Source: an uncultured Lachnospiraceae bacterium (lineage in GTDB: Bacteria; Bacillota; Clostridia; Lachnospirales; Lachnospiraceae). Taken from it: 64,000 nt of DNA. Position 1 is the first letter of the stretch; each line of letters opens with the position of its first letter. Positions 52,474 to 60,230 of the stretch are shown here, piece by piece. The translations under genes were made by a program, and so were the position numbers. A model generated the notes under the pieces. The model ran no database searches. It was not told the DNA's origin and was given only the letters and a program-made list of their open reading frames with translations. Where the stretch lies: the NCBI GenBank assembly GCA_910579425.1, contig CAJTVL010000004.1:39207-103206 (forward strand), in the 5' to 3' direction.

Positions 52474-53835
52474 ATGGAAAAGAAAATACAGAAGTCTTAT
52501 GAAATTGACATGTGTAACGGCCCATTGCTTGGCAAGATTATGCTTTTTACACTGCCCCTGATGCTTTCAGGAATTTTGCAGCTCCTATTCAATGCGGCAG
52601 ATGTGGTAGTGGTTGGGCGGTTTGCCGGAAATGAGGCCCTGGCGGCGGTAGGCTCAACGGGAGCCCTGACCAATCTTCTGGTAAATCTGTTTATTGGCCT
52701 CTCGGTGGGGGCCAATGTGCTGGTGGCAAGGTATTACGGGGGAAGGCAGGAGGAGGAGGTGAGCCGGACCGTCCACACCTCCATGCTGGTCAGCGGTGTG
52801 GGAGGAATGATTCTTACGCTTCTTGGAATTACGGCGGCAAAGCCTCTGCTGCTTTTGATGGACACTCCTGAAAATGTCATCGGACATTCCGTACTTTATA
52901 TGAGGATTTATTTTGTAGGGATGCCGGTGATGCTGGTTTTTAACTTTGGCAGCGCTATTCTGCGTGCCATTGGGGATACCAGAAGGCCCTTGTTCTATTT
53001 GATTATTGCAGGTATTATCAATGTGGTTTTAAATCTGTTTTTTGTGATTGCGCTTCATCTGGGAGTGGCGGGAGTGGCCCTGGCAACGGTGATTTCCCAA
53101 TGTGTTTCTACCGCCCTGATTGTCAGGTGCCTGATGCGGACGCAGGGATGTTTTCAGCTTTGCCTGAGCAAGCTTCACATGGACTGGGACAAATTCCGAA
53201 AGATTGCGGCCATCGGCCTTCCGGCGGGGATCCAGGGTTCTTTGTTCTCCATTTCCAATGTACTCATCCAGTCCTCGGTGAATTCTTTCGGTTCCGTTGC
53301 CATGGCGGGGAATACGGCCGGTTCAAATGTGGAGGGCTTTGTGTATACGGCCATGAATTCGGTTCATCAGACAGCGGTGAGTTTCACCGGGCAGAATTTA
53401 GGGGGCAGGCGTTATGACAGGATTCGGGTTATTATGCTGGAATGTGTGCTGTTTGTGTCGGTGATCGGCCTTGTGCTGGGAAACGGCGCCGTTTTGCTGG
53501 GAGATGGGATTCTGGGCTTTTATTCCTCTGACCCGGAGGTGATCCATTATGGACTGCAGAGAATGAGGATCATTTGTGCACCCTATTTCATCTGCGGCCT
53601 GATGGATGTGCTGGTGGGATGTATCCGGGGGCTGGGCTATGCGGTGATGCCTATGCTTGTATCTCTGCTGGGGGCCTGTGTCTTTCGCGTAATCTGGATT
53701 TATACTGTTTTCCAGTGGGACCGGACTCTGCACACTCTCTATATATCCTATCCGATTTCATGGTCGGTGACGGCCGCAGCCCATCTGGTTTGTTTTATTG
53801 TGGTATACAGGAAACTGAAAAATAAAGGAAAATGA
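52474..53835 (+). CDS. MATE-family efflux transporter
   Basis: 453-residue multidrug and toxic compound exporter with 12 predicted helices. Typical blocks: MCNGPLLGKIMLFTLPLMLSG at the start, NAADVVVVGRFAGNEALAAVG in helix 2, and an internal repeat of the same layout in the second half (AAIGLPAGIQGSLFSISNVLIQ). AGGAAAA lies before ATG 52474; the longer in-frame reading back to 52369 runs through the previous gene. Substrate unknown. Confidence 0.94.
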   Translation: MEKKIQKSYEIDMCNGPLLGKIMLFTLPLMLSGILQLLFNAADVVVVGRFAGNEALAAVGSTGALTNLLVNLFIGLSVGANVLVARYYGGRQEEEVSRTVHTSMLVSGVGGMILTLLGITAAKPLLLLMDTPENVIGHSVLYMRIYFVGMPVMLVFNFGSAILRAIGDTRRPLFYLIIAGIINVVLNLFFVIALHLGVAGVALATVISQCVSTALIVRCLMRTQGCFQLCLSKLHMDWDKFRKIAAIGLPAGIQGSLFSISNVLIQSSVNSFGSVAMAGNTAGSNVEGFVYTAMNSVHQTAVSFTGQNLGGRRYDRIRVIMLECVLFVSVIGLVLGNGAVLLGDGILGFYSSDPEVIHYGLQRMRIICAPYFICGLMDVLVGCIRGLGYAVMPMLVSLLGACVFRVIWIYTVFQWDRTLHTLYISYPISWSVTAAAHLVCFIVVYRKLKNKGK

Positions 53836-53841
53836 TCTGAA

Positions 53842-54504
53842 ATGAAAAACAAAAAATATAAAGGTGTAATATTTGATTTAGACGGTACCCTGCTGAATAC
53901 CCTGGAGGATTTGATGGACAGCGTAAATTATGGGCTGAGCAAATACTCTATGCCAAAGCGGTCTTTGGAGGAGATTCGGCGCTTTGTGGGAAACGGCGCA
54001 CAAAAGCTGATTGAGAGGGCGGTGCCCGTCAAAACCTCGTCTGCAGAGCGGGAACAGGTTCTTAAGGCTTTTCAGGAGTACTACAGTCTGCACTGCAATG
54101 ATAAGACGGATTTATATCCTGGAATCCGAAAACTGCTTGCGGAATTAAAGCGGCAGGGATTTCCTATGGTGATCGTGTCCAATAAGCCTCAGGAAGGGGT
54201 GGATGCCTTAAACAAAGAATATTTTCAGGATTTTACCGCCGGGGCCATCGGCGCCAGGGAAGGAATCCGCAAAAAACCTGCGCCGGATATGGTGCGAGAG
54301 GGATTGGACTGTCTGGGGCTTTTAGCGGAGGAGGCAGTCTTTGTGGGGGATTCCGAGGTGGATATTGCAACTGCCTTAGGGGCGGGAATGGATTGTATTA
54401 CGGTGGGATGGGGCTTTCGAAGCCGCCGGGAGCAGATCGAAGCCGGGGCGAAGGTCTTTGTGGAGAAGCCGGAAGAAATATTATCCTTGTTATATTTAGA
54501 TTAA
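53842..54504 (+). CDS. HAD-family hydrolase, phosphoglycolate phosphatase-like
   Basis: 220-residue HAD hydrolase with a helical cap. Motif I FDLDGTLLNTLEDL, motif II VIVSNK, motif III lysine in GIRKKPAPDM, motif IV VFVGDSEVDIATA. The DGTLLNTLEDL form is typical of Gph and pyrophosphatase PpaX relatives; substrate not certain. It begins six bases after the MATE stop, so both are probably one operon. Confidence 0.92.
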   Translation: MKNKKYKGVIFDLDGTLLNTLEDLMDSVNYGLSKYSMPKRSLEEIRRFVGNGAQKLIERAVPVKTSSAEREQVLKAFQEYYSLHCNDKTDLYPGIRKLLAELKRQGFPMVIVSNKPQEGVDALNKEYFQDFTAGAIGAREGIRKKPAPDMVREGLDCLGLLAEEAVFVGDSEVDIATALGAGMDCITVGWGFRSRREQIEAGAKVFVEKPEEILSLLYLD

Positions 54505-54519
54505 ATATTTTAATGATAA

Positions 54520-54551
54520 AAAAGTCTCCCTGAGAGGGGAGGCTTTTTTTT
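54520..54551 (+). terminator. Terminator of the MATE/HAD unit
   Basis: AGTCTCCC pairs with GGGGAGGCT (one T-G pair) around a 5-base loop, followed by eight T. Confidence 0.85.
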
Positions 54552-54566
54552 GTCTCAAAATATATA

Positions 54567-54595
54567 TTGACAATAATGTTGATATATGATATATA
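54567..54595 (+). promoter_or_regulatory. Promoter of the GntR-ABC operon
   Basis: TTGACA (54567-54572), 17-bp spacer, TATATA (54590-54595). The spacer and following bases (54580-54604) are alternating T/A with imperfect dyad symmetry, a plausible site for the GntR protein itself. Confidence 0.65.
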
Positions 54596-54635
54596 CATTA
54601 TATAAACACAAGGAGGAACATGGGAAAAGAATAAA

Positions 54636-55010
54636 ATGAATATTATAATCAGTAATTCCAGTGACAAACCCATTTATGAGCAGATTACAAATCAGGTTAA
54701 GGCACTGGTCATGGGCGGACAATTAAAGGAGGGGGATTCCCTTCCCTCCATGCGGACACTGGCCAAAGAACTACGGATCAGCGTGATTACCACCAAACGT
54801 GCTTATGAAGATTTAGAGCGGGACGGATTCATCACTACTGTGGTGGGGAAAGGAAGCTTTGTCAGGGCGGCAGATACCAGGCTGGTGCGGGAAGAAAAAT
54901 TAAAGCAGATCGAAGAACTGCTTGCCAGGGCAGTTTCTATTGCACAGCAGAGCGCAATTGGCCGGGAGGAGATCGAAGAAATGATTGAGCTTATTTACCA
55001 GGAAGAATAG
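54636..55010 (+). CDS. GntR-family regulator, YtrA subfamily
   Basis: 124-residue repressor: winged helix (PIYEQITNQVKALVMGG...LPSMRTLAKELRISVITTKRAYEDLERDGF) plus a short C-terminal dimerisation helix, the size of the YtrA subgroup. YtrA-type genes precede ABC transporters that respond to cell-wall antibiotics, as here. The best ribosome site (AAGGAGG, 54610-54616) serves a four-codon frame (54620-54634) that ends just before this ATG, so translation may be coupled. Confidence 0.92.
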   Translation: MNIIISNSSDKPIYEQITNQVKALVMGGQLKEGDSLPSMRTLAKELRISVITTKRAYEDLERDGFITTVVGKGSFVRAADTRLVREEKLKQIEELLARAVSIAQQSAIGREEIEEMIELIYQEE

Positions 55011-55076
55011 GGAGGTCTGGTTTAAGCTTTTGTGAGCAAACGCCGCGGCAGGCGGCAGATTGAGAGGCGAAAATTT

Positions 55077-56000
55077 ATGGAAAATGCAGTGACAGTAAAA
55101 AGTCTGACAAAAAAATACCAGGGATTTACCCTGAATAATATAAGCTTTCAGATTCCCAAAGGCTGTATTGTGGGTTTCGTGGGGGAGAACGGAGCAGGAA
55201 AGAGCACCACAATCCTTTCCATTCTGGGGGTTATTCCCAGGGATGAGGGAGAGGTAGAGCTTCTCGGGCATAAAATACGGCCCCGAAAGGAGGGGACAGA
55301 TACCTTTGACCCATCCGCAGACGAGTCCTGGAGGGAGCAGATCGGGGTAGTTTTTGACGAGTGCAACTTTTCTACTGTATTAAATGTAAAATTAATTTCT
55401 AAAATCATGGAAAATGTCTATCGAACCTGGGATAACGATAAATTTTTGAACTATATCAGAAGGTTTGAACTGCCTTTGGATAAAACCATTAAAGACTATT
55501 CCAGGGGAATGAAAATGAAACTCTCCATTGCCGTCGCCTTATCTCATGACAGCAGGCTGCTGATTCTGGATGAGGCTACCAGCGGGCTGGACCCGGTGGT
55601 CAGGAATGAAATCCTTGATATATTCAGAGAATTTATTGAGGACGGGGAGCATACCATATTCCTTTCCTCCCATATCACTTCCGATATAGAAAAGATTGCA
55701 GATTACGTGATGCTGATCCATAAGGGGGAGCTTCTTTTTTCGGAGAGCAAGGATGATCTTTTATTTCGCTACGGTATTGTGAAATGCAGTAAAAAGCAGG
55801 CCTGTTTTATCCCGGAGGAGCTGATTGCAGGGAGAGAGGAGAATGAATTTGGGGTCAGCGTGCTGGTGAACGACAGGGAAAAACTGGCGGAGAGCTCTTT
55901 TTCCAGGATGGCGGAGAGGACAGAGGATGGCCCTGTCGTCCTGGACCGGGCCAGTATAGAGGATGTACTGCTTTATTATGTAAAGGCGGCGGACAGATAA
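55077..56000 (+). CDS. ABC transporter ATP-binding protein (YtrB/BcrA-like)
   Basis: 307-residue ATPase. Walker A GENGAGKST, signature YSRGMKMKLSIAVAL (a degenerate LSGGQ, common in this group), Walker B RLLILDEATSGLDP and the H-loop in FLSSHITSDIEK. GAGAGGCGA precedes ATG 55077. It pairs with the membrane protein encoded next, forming a small exporter under the GntR regulator. Confidence 0.93.
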   Translation: MENAVTVKSLTKKYQGFTLNNISFQIPKGCIVGFVGENGAGKSTTILSILGVIPRDEGEVELLGHKIRPRKEGTDTFDPSADESWREQIGVVFDECNFSTVLNVKLISKIMENVYRTWDNDKFLNYIRRFELPLDKTIKDYSRGMKMKLSIAVALSHDSRLLILDEATSGLDPVVRNEILDIFREFIEDGEHTIFLSSHITSDIEKIADYVMLIHKGELLFSESKDDLLFRYGIVKCSKKQACFIPEELIAGREENEFGVSVLVNDREKLAESSFSRMAERTEDGPVVLDRASIEDVLLYYVKAADR

Positions 56001-56032
56001 AAATATCTTTACAATAAAAAATCAGAGAGGGA

Positions 56033-56707
56033 ATGAAAATGAAGGGTTTGATTTTAAAGGATTTCTATTATTTGAAAGGGTTTATAAGGACTTACCTGCT
56101 GATTCTTGTGTTTATGGCGGTATGGTCTGTTATGGTGAAAAATTCATCCTTTATAGTAACTTATCTGCTTGTGATCGGAAATACATTGATTTTGAGTATT
56201 TCCACCATGGACGAAGCGGTCTCCTTTAACCGATTTGCGCTTACCATGCCGATCAATATGAAGATGCTGGTGAAAGCGAAATATATTTTGTTGGTTTTGG
56301 TGGAGGCGGGCGCTTTGCTGATCGGACTGATTATGGGTTTGCTGGTCAGAATTGTCCCTTATCGTCTGAACGGGGTGTCCCTGTGGGTGAAAGATGAGTT
56401 TGATTGGATGGGAACCATCGTTTTATTCGTATTATTTATGCTTATTTGCTGTATCACCCTTCCCGCTATATTCAAGCTGGGGGTGGAAAAGGCGAGACAT
56501 ATTTATGTGGCGGTGATGCTTGGATTTGCTATTCTGGTTTTCGGAGGATTAAAGCTCTGTCAGATGGCAGGAATATCCTTAGACGGCTTCAATAAGATTG
56601 AAAAGACGCCGGAGGCGGTGGTTTTCGTTCTCTTGTTGCTCTGCGTTGGTGCAGTATTGGTTTCCTATCGGGTTTCTTTGATGATTGTGAGTAAAAAAGA
56701 GTGGTAA
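56033..56707 (+). CDS. ABC-2 type transporter permease
   Basis: 224-residue membrane protein with about six hydrophobic segments (TYLLILVFMAVWSVMV, LLVIGNTLILSISTMDEA, AKYILLVLVEAGALLIGLIMG). The ILKDFYYLKG start and the DEA...F..T.P motif are typical of ABC-2 permeases of GntR(YtrA) operons. AGAGAGGG precedes the tandem ATGs (56033 and 56039). Probably exports or counteracts an antimicrobial peptide; this is inference from family. Confidence 0.85.
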   Translation: MKMKGLILKDFYYLKGFIRTYLLILVFMAVWSVMVKNSSFIVTYLLVIGNTLILSISTMDEAVSFNRFALTMPINMKMLVKAKYILLVLVEAGALLIGLIMGLLVRIVPYRLNGVSLWVKDEFDWMGTIVLFVLFMLICCITLPAIFKLGVEKARHIYVAVMLGFAILVFGGLKLCQMAGISLDGFNKIEKTPEAVVFVLLLLCVGAVLVSYRVSLMIVSKKEW

Positions 56708-56735
56708 AAGTGTAGAGAGTTCTTTGATTTACCCA

Positions 56736-56764
56736 TTGGCAGAATCGCAAAAAGTTGTTATAGT
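56736..56764 (+). promoter_or_regulatory. Promoter of aroA
   Basis: TTGGCA (56736-56741), 17-bp spacer, TATAGT (56759-56764), about 54 bases before the ATG. Confidence 0.6.
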
Positions 56765-56817
56765 AATATGGAAACAAAGAATTTGCGATAAGATCAGAGT
56801 TAAATGAGGATTTGACA

Positions 56818-58122
56818 ATGGGAAGCATATATCATGTGAAAAAGATAGAAAAAATCAAGGAGATCACCGTAGAGGTTCCGGGTTCGAAAAGTATTACGAA
56901 CCGTGCGCTGCTTTTGGCCGCTTTGTCAGAGAGCAGATGTAAGCTGAGGGGAGTCTTGTTCAGCGACGATTCCAGAGCCTTTCTGGAGTGTCTGGTAAAG
57001 CTTGGATTTGGGGTGGAAATAGAAGAAGAGAAGAAACAGGTCACGATACAGGGATTGGGCGGGAGGATTCCCGAAAGGAAAGCCTCCCTCAATGTGAGAA
57101 GCGCAGGTACGGCCGCCAGGTTTCTTACGGTGATGCTTGCGCTTGCAGGAGGAGAGTATGAGCTCGATGCTTCTCCCCAGATGTGCAAACGTCCCATGCA
57201 GCCGCTTTTGGATATTCTGAAAGCGGCTGGCGCTGTTTTGGTCTACAGAGGGGAAGAGGGACACTTTCCTTTTTTTATGAGGTCTGAGAAGCTTTCCATG
57301 AGTGAGGTCAGTGTGGACACCAAAGTCAGCAGTCAGTTTGCCAGCGCTCTCTTAATGTCCGGTGTTTTGCTGGAAAAGGGATTGAGGGTGCGGATGTCGG
57401 GGCAGAGAGCAGAGGGAGCATATATTAAAATGACCATTGCCATGATGAGGCAGTTTGGCATTAAGGTGAAACAGGAGGAAGGGGAATGGATGGTTCCCCA
57501 TGATTGCCGCTTTGGGCTTACAGAATATCAGGTGGAACCGGACGTATCCGGGGCCTGCTATTTTTATGCCATGGCGCCGCTATTAGGAATGGAGGTAACG
57601 GTTAAAAATGTTCATAAGAATTCTTTACAGGGTGATATTTTATTTTTAGAAGCTTTGCGACAGATGGGATGCGGATTTGAGGACAGAATGGAAGGGATAC
57701 GGCTTTCGGGAAAGGAAATGAAAGGATATCCTGGGATGGAGTTGTCCATGAGAGATTTTTCGGATCAGACCATGACGATGGCGGCTCTTGCTCCCTTTGC
57801 GGAGAGTCCCACTCTGATCAGGGAGATCGGACATATACGCTTTCAGGAGTCTGACAGGATCAGCGCTATTTTGACAGAGCTGAAACGGATGGGAATCTCC
57901 TGCGAGGAGGCGCCGGAAGCAGACGGAATCAGAATTTTCCCCGGCAAAGTGTCAGAGGCGGAGGTGGAAACCTATGAGGATCACCGTATGGCCATGGCTT
58001 TTACTTTAATCGGCCTGAAAACCGGCAAAATATCCGTCAAAAATCCCCAGTGCTGCAAAAAAACGTTTGAAAATTATTTTGAACTCATAGAAAATTTATG
58101 TGTCAGAGACAGTAAATTATGA
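56818..58122 (+). CDS. aroA: 3-phosphoshikimate 1-carboxyvinyltransferase AroA
   Basis: EPSP synthase, 434 residues. N-terminal VEVPGSKSITNRALLLAALS, the NVRSAGTAARFLTVMLALAGG block (PEP site, usually GNAGTAxR), DTKVSSQFASALLM, MRDFSDQTMTMAALAPFAE and RFQESDRISAI. The PEP-site sequence has RSAGTAAR where class I enzymes have GNAGTAMR, a form seen in class II-like enzymes. GAGGA lies before ATG 56818. It overlaps the longest hflX frame but not the chosen hflX start. Confidence 0.95.
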   Translation: MGSIYHVKKIEKIKEITVEVPGSKSITNRALLLAALSESRCKLRGVLFSDDSRAFLECLVKLGFGVEIEEEKKQVTIQGLGGRIPERKASLNVRSAGTAARFLTVMLALAGGEYELDASPQMCKRPMQPLLDILKAAGAVLVYRGEEGHFPFFMRSEKLSMSEVSVDTKVSSQFASALLMSGVLLEKGLRVRMSGQRAEGAYIKMTIAMMRQFGIKVKQEEGEWMVPHDCRFGLTEYQVEPDVSGACYFYAMAPLLGMEVTVKNVHKNSLQGDILFLEALRQMGCGFEDRMEGIRLSGKEMKGYPGMELSMRDFSDQTMTMAALAPFAESPTLIREIGHIRFQESDRISAILTELKRMGISCEEAPEADGIRIFPGKVSEAEVETYEDHRMAMAFTLIGLKTGKISVKNPQCCKKTFENYFELIENLCVRDSKL

Positions 58123-58144
58123 TTTGATTTTTGGAGAGGACTAT

Positions 58145-59455
58145 ATGGAAGCTAAGATAGAGAAAGAGAATCTGGAGAAAATCCTGCTTGTAGGCGTGGA
58201 CGACGGGACGGACAGCGAAAATTTTGAGTATTCCATGGAAGAGCTGGCCAGCCTTGCAAAGGCCTGTTTTATGGAGCCCGTGGGTGTGATTACACAGAAA
58301 ATGGAGAGTATCAATAAAGGCCTGTATATTGGGACCGGTAAGGTGCTGGAGGTCAGGGAGGCGGCAGAGAATCTGGAGGCGGAGGTGATCGTGTTTGACA
58401 ATTCCTTATCCCCCTCACAGCTTCGCAACCTGCAGAAAGAAACCAAAAAGCCTGTTTTGGACAGAACTTCCCTGATTCTGGATATTTTTGAGAGACGGGC
58501 GAAAACCAGGGAGGCCAAGCTTCAGGTAGAAACAGCCAAGCTGAAATATCTTCTGCCAAGGCTGGTAGGGATGCATGAGGCGCTTACCAGGCAGGGAGGC
58601 ACCAGCGGAAGCATGAGCAGCCGGGGGGCCGGAGAGAAAAAGCTGGAGCTTGACAGAAGAAGGATTGAACACCGGATTACCGAGCTCACCAGAGAGTTGG
58701 AGGAGCTTACCGGAGAAAGACAGGTACAGAGTAAAAGGCGAAGGAAAAACGGGGTTCCGCTGGTGGCTATGACGGGCTATACCAATGCGGGCAAATCCAC
58801 GATCATGAATGGCATGATCGACATTTATGTGAAGGATGAGGAGAAAAAGGTTCTGGAAAAGGATATGCTTTTTGCAACCTTAGATACTACCGTACGGAAA
58901 ATCTGTACAGGAAACAATCGGGATTTTCTCCTGTCGGATACGGTGGGATTTATTCACAAGCTGCCCCACGGACTGGTAAAAGCTTTTCGCTCCACACTAT
59001 CTGAGGTGTTAAATGCAGATTTACTTCTGCATGTGGTAGACTGCTCGGATGAACATTTTAAGGAACAGATGAAAACCACCGGACAGACACTGGAAGAACT
59101 GGAAGCGGGAGAGATTCCTGTGATAACGGTTTTTAATAAGTCGGACAAGTGTGAGGGCGTTCTTTCCTATCCCCAGTTTGTGGGAGAGAATAAAATTTAT
59201 ATTTCGGCAAAGGATGAGGCCAGTCTGAAAGCTCTGTCAGAGCTGATCTGTCAGCGTGTCTATGCGGGTTATCAGAGGGCGGAATTTCTGATTCCCTATG
59301 AAAAAGGCGAGATCCTGTCTTATTTCATGGAGAATGCCCATATCCTTGAGCGTGAATTTGAGGAAAAGGGAACAAGGCTCTGTGTAAGCTGTCACAGGGC
59401 GGATCAAGAGAAGTATAAGGAGTGGTTAATACATGGAAAAGGAACGGTTAAATAA
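58145..59455 (+). CDS. hflX: Ribosome-associated GTPase HflX
   Basis: 436 residues. N-terminal HflX domain (ILLVGVDDG...GLYIGTGKVLEV), a coiled linker with GGTSGSMSSRGAGEKKLELDRRRI, then the GTPase domain: G1 MTGYTNAGKSTIMN, G3 LSDTVGFIHKLPHGLV, G4 NKSD. HflX splits stalled ribosomes and is linked to stress and macrolide tolerance in some Gram-positives. GGAGAGGA before ATG 58145 sets the start. It overlaps the next gene by 23 bases. Confidence 0.95.
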   Translation: MEAKIEKENLEKILLVGVDDGTDSENFEYSMEELASLAKACFMEPVGVITQKMESINKGLYIGTGKVLEVREAAENLEAEVIVFDNSLSPSQLRNLQKETKKPVLDRTSLILDIFERRAKTREAKLQVETAKLKYLLPRLVGMHEALTRQGGTSGSMSSRGAGEKKLELDRRRIEHRITELTRELEELTGERQVQSKRRRKNGVPLVAMTGYTNAGKSTIMNGMIDIYVKDEEKKVLEKDMLFATLDTTVRKICTGNNRDFLLSDTVGFIHKLPHGLVKAFRSTLSEVLNADLLLHVVDCSDEHFKEQMKTTGQTLEELEAGEIPVITVFNKSDKCEGVLSYPQFVGENKIYISAKDEASLKALSELICQRVYAGYQRAEFLIPYEKGEILSYFMENAHILEREFEEKGTRLCVSCHRADQEKYKEWLIHGKGTVK

Positions 59456-60149
59456 ATATCTTGCCTCCTGCGGTCTGTGCTCCCGAAGGGAGGCAGACCG
59501 ATTGATTGAACAGGGAAGAGTGGTGGTGAACGGGAAAACAGCCGAGACAGGGATGCAGGTGAAGGAGGATGACAAGATAACTGTAAACGGAAAACCTCTT
59601 CACGGAAAGGATAAAAAGGTGGTGTTGGCATATTATAAGCCTGTGGGGGTAACCTGTACGGAAAAGGACAGATTTGCCGACAAAAAGATCACGGACATGG
59701 TGAAATTTCCCGTCCGTGTTACTTATGCGGGGAGACTGGATAAGGATTCGGAAGGATTGATGCTGCTCACAAACGACGGAGCTTTGATCCAGTCCCTGAT
59801 GAAGGGGAGCCAGGGGCATGAAAAGGAGTATCTGGTGAAGGTGAACCGGGAGGTTACGGAGGATTTTATCCGAAAAATGGAAGCGGGGGTCTATCTTTCG
59901 GAGCTGGATATTACAACAAAGCCCTGTAAGGTGGAAAAAAACGGCAAATATCAGTTCAAAATTATCTTGACTCAAGGGGTCAATAGACAAATTAAGCGCA
60001 TGACTATGGAGCTGGGGCTGCGAGTCATTTCAATTAAGAGAACCAGAATCGCAAATATATGCCTGAAAGGCTTGAAAAATGGGGAATACAGACAATTGAC
60101 GAAAGAGGAAGCACGGGTGTTATACAATTTGTGCGACGAAATTAAGTAG
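59433..60149 (+). CDS. Pseudouridine synthase, RluB/RluF-type
   Basis: 238 residues. N-terminal S4 RNA-binding domain (RLNKYLASCGLCSRREADRLIEQGRVVVNG) and a catalytic domain with the aspartate motif AGRLDKDSEGLMLLTNDG. The C-terminal ILTQGVNRQIKRM is the family signature. It isomerises a uridine in 23S rRNA; which position (2605, 2604 or 2457 class) cannot be told by eye. Overlaps the hflX end by 23 bases. Confidence 0.94.
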   Translation: MEKERLNKYLASCGLCSRREADRLIEQGRVVVNGKTAETGMQVKEDDKITVNGKPLHGKDKKVVLAYYKPVGVTCTEKDRFADKKITDMVKFPVRVTYAGRLDKDSEGLMLLTNDGALIQSLMKGSQGHEKEYLVKVNREVTEDFIRKMEAGVYLSELDITTKPCKVEKNGKYQFKIILTQGVNRQIKRMTMELGLRVISIKRTRIANICLKGLKNGEYRQLTKEEARVLYNLCDEIK

Positions 60150-60230
60150 AGAAACATATTATATTTTAATATCATTTGAAGGAATTTTCTTAATATATGC
60201 AGGAAAACTTGCGGAATGGAGGCTCTAATA

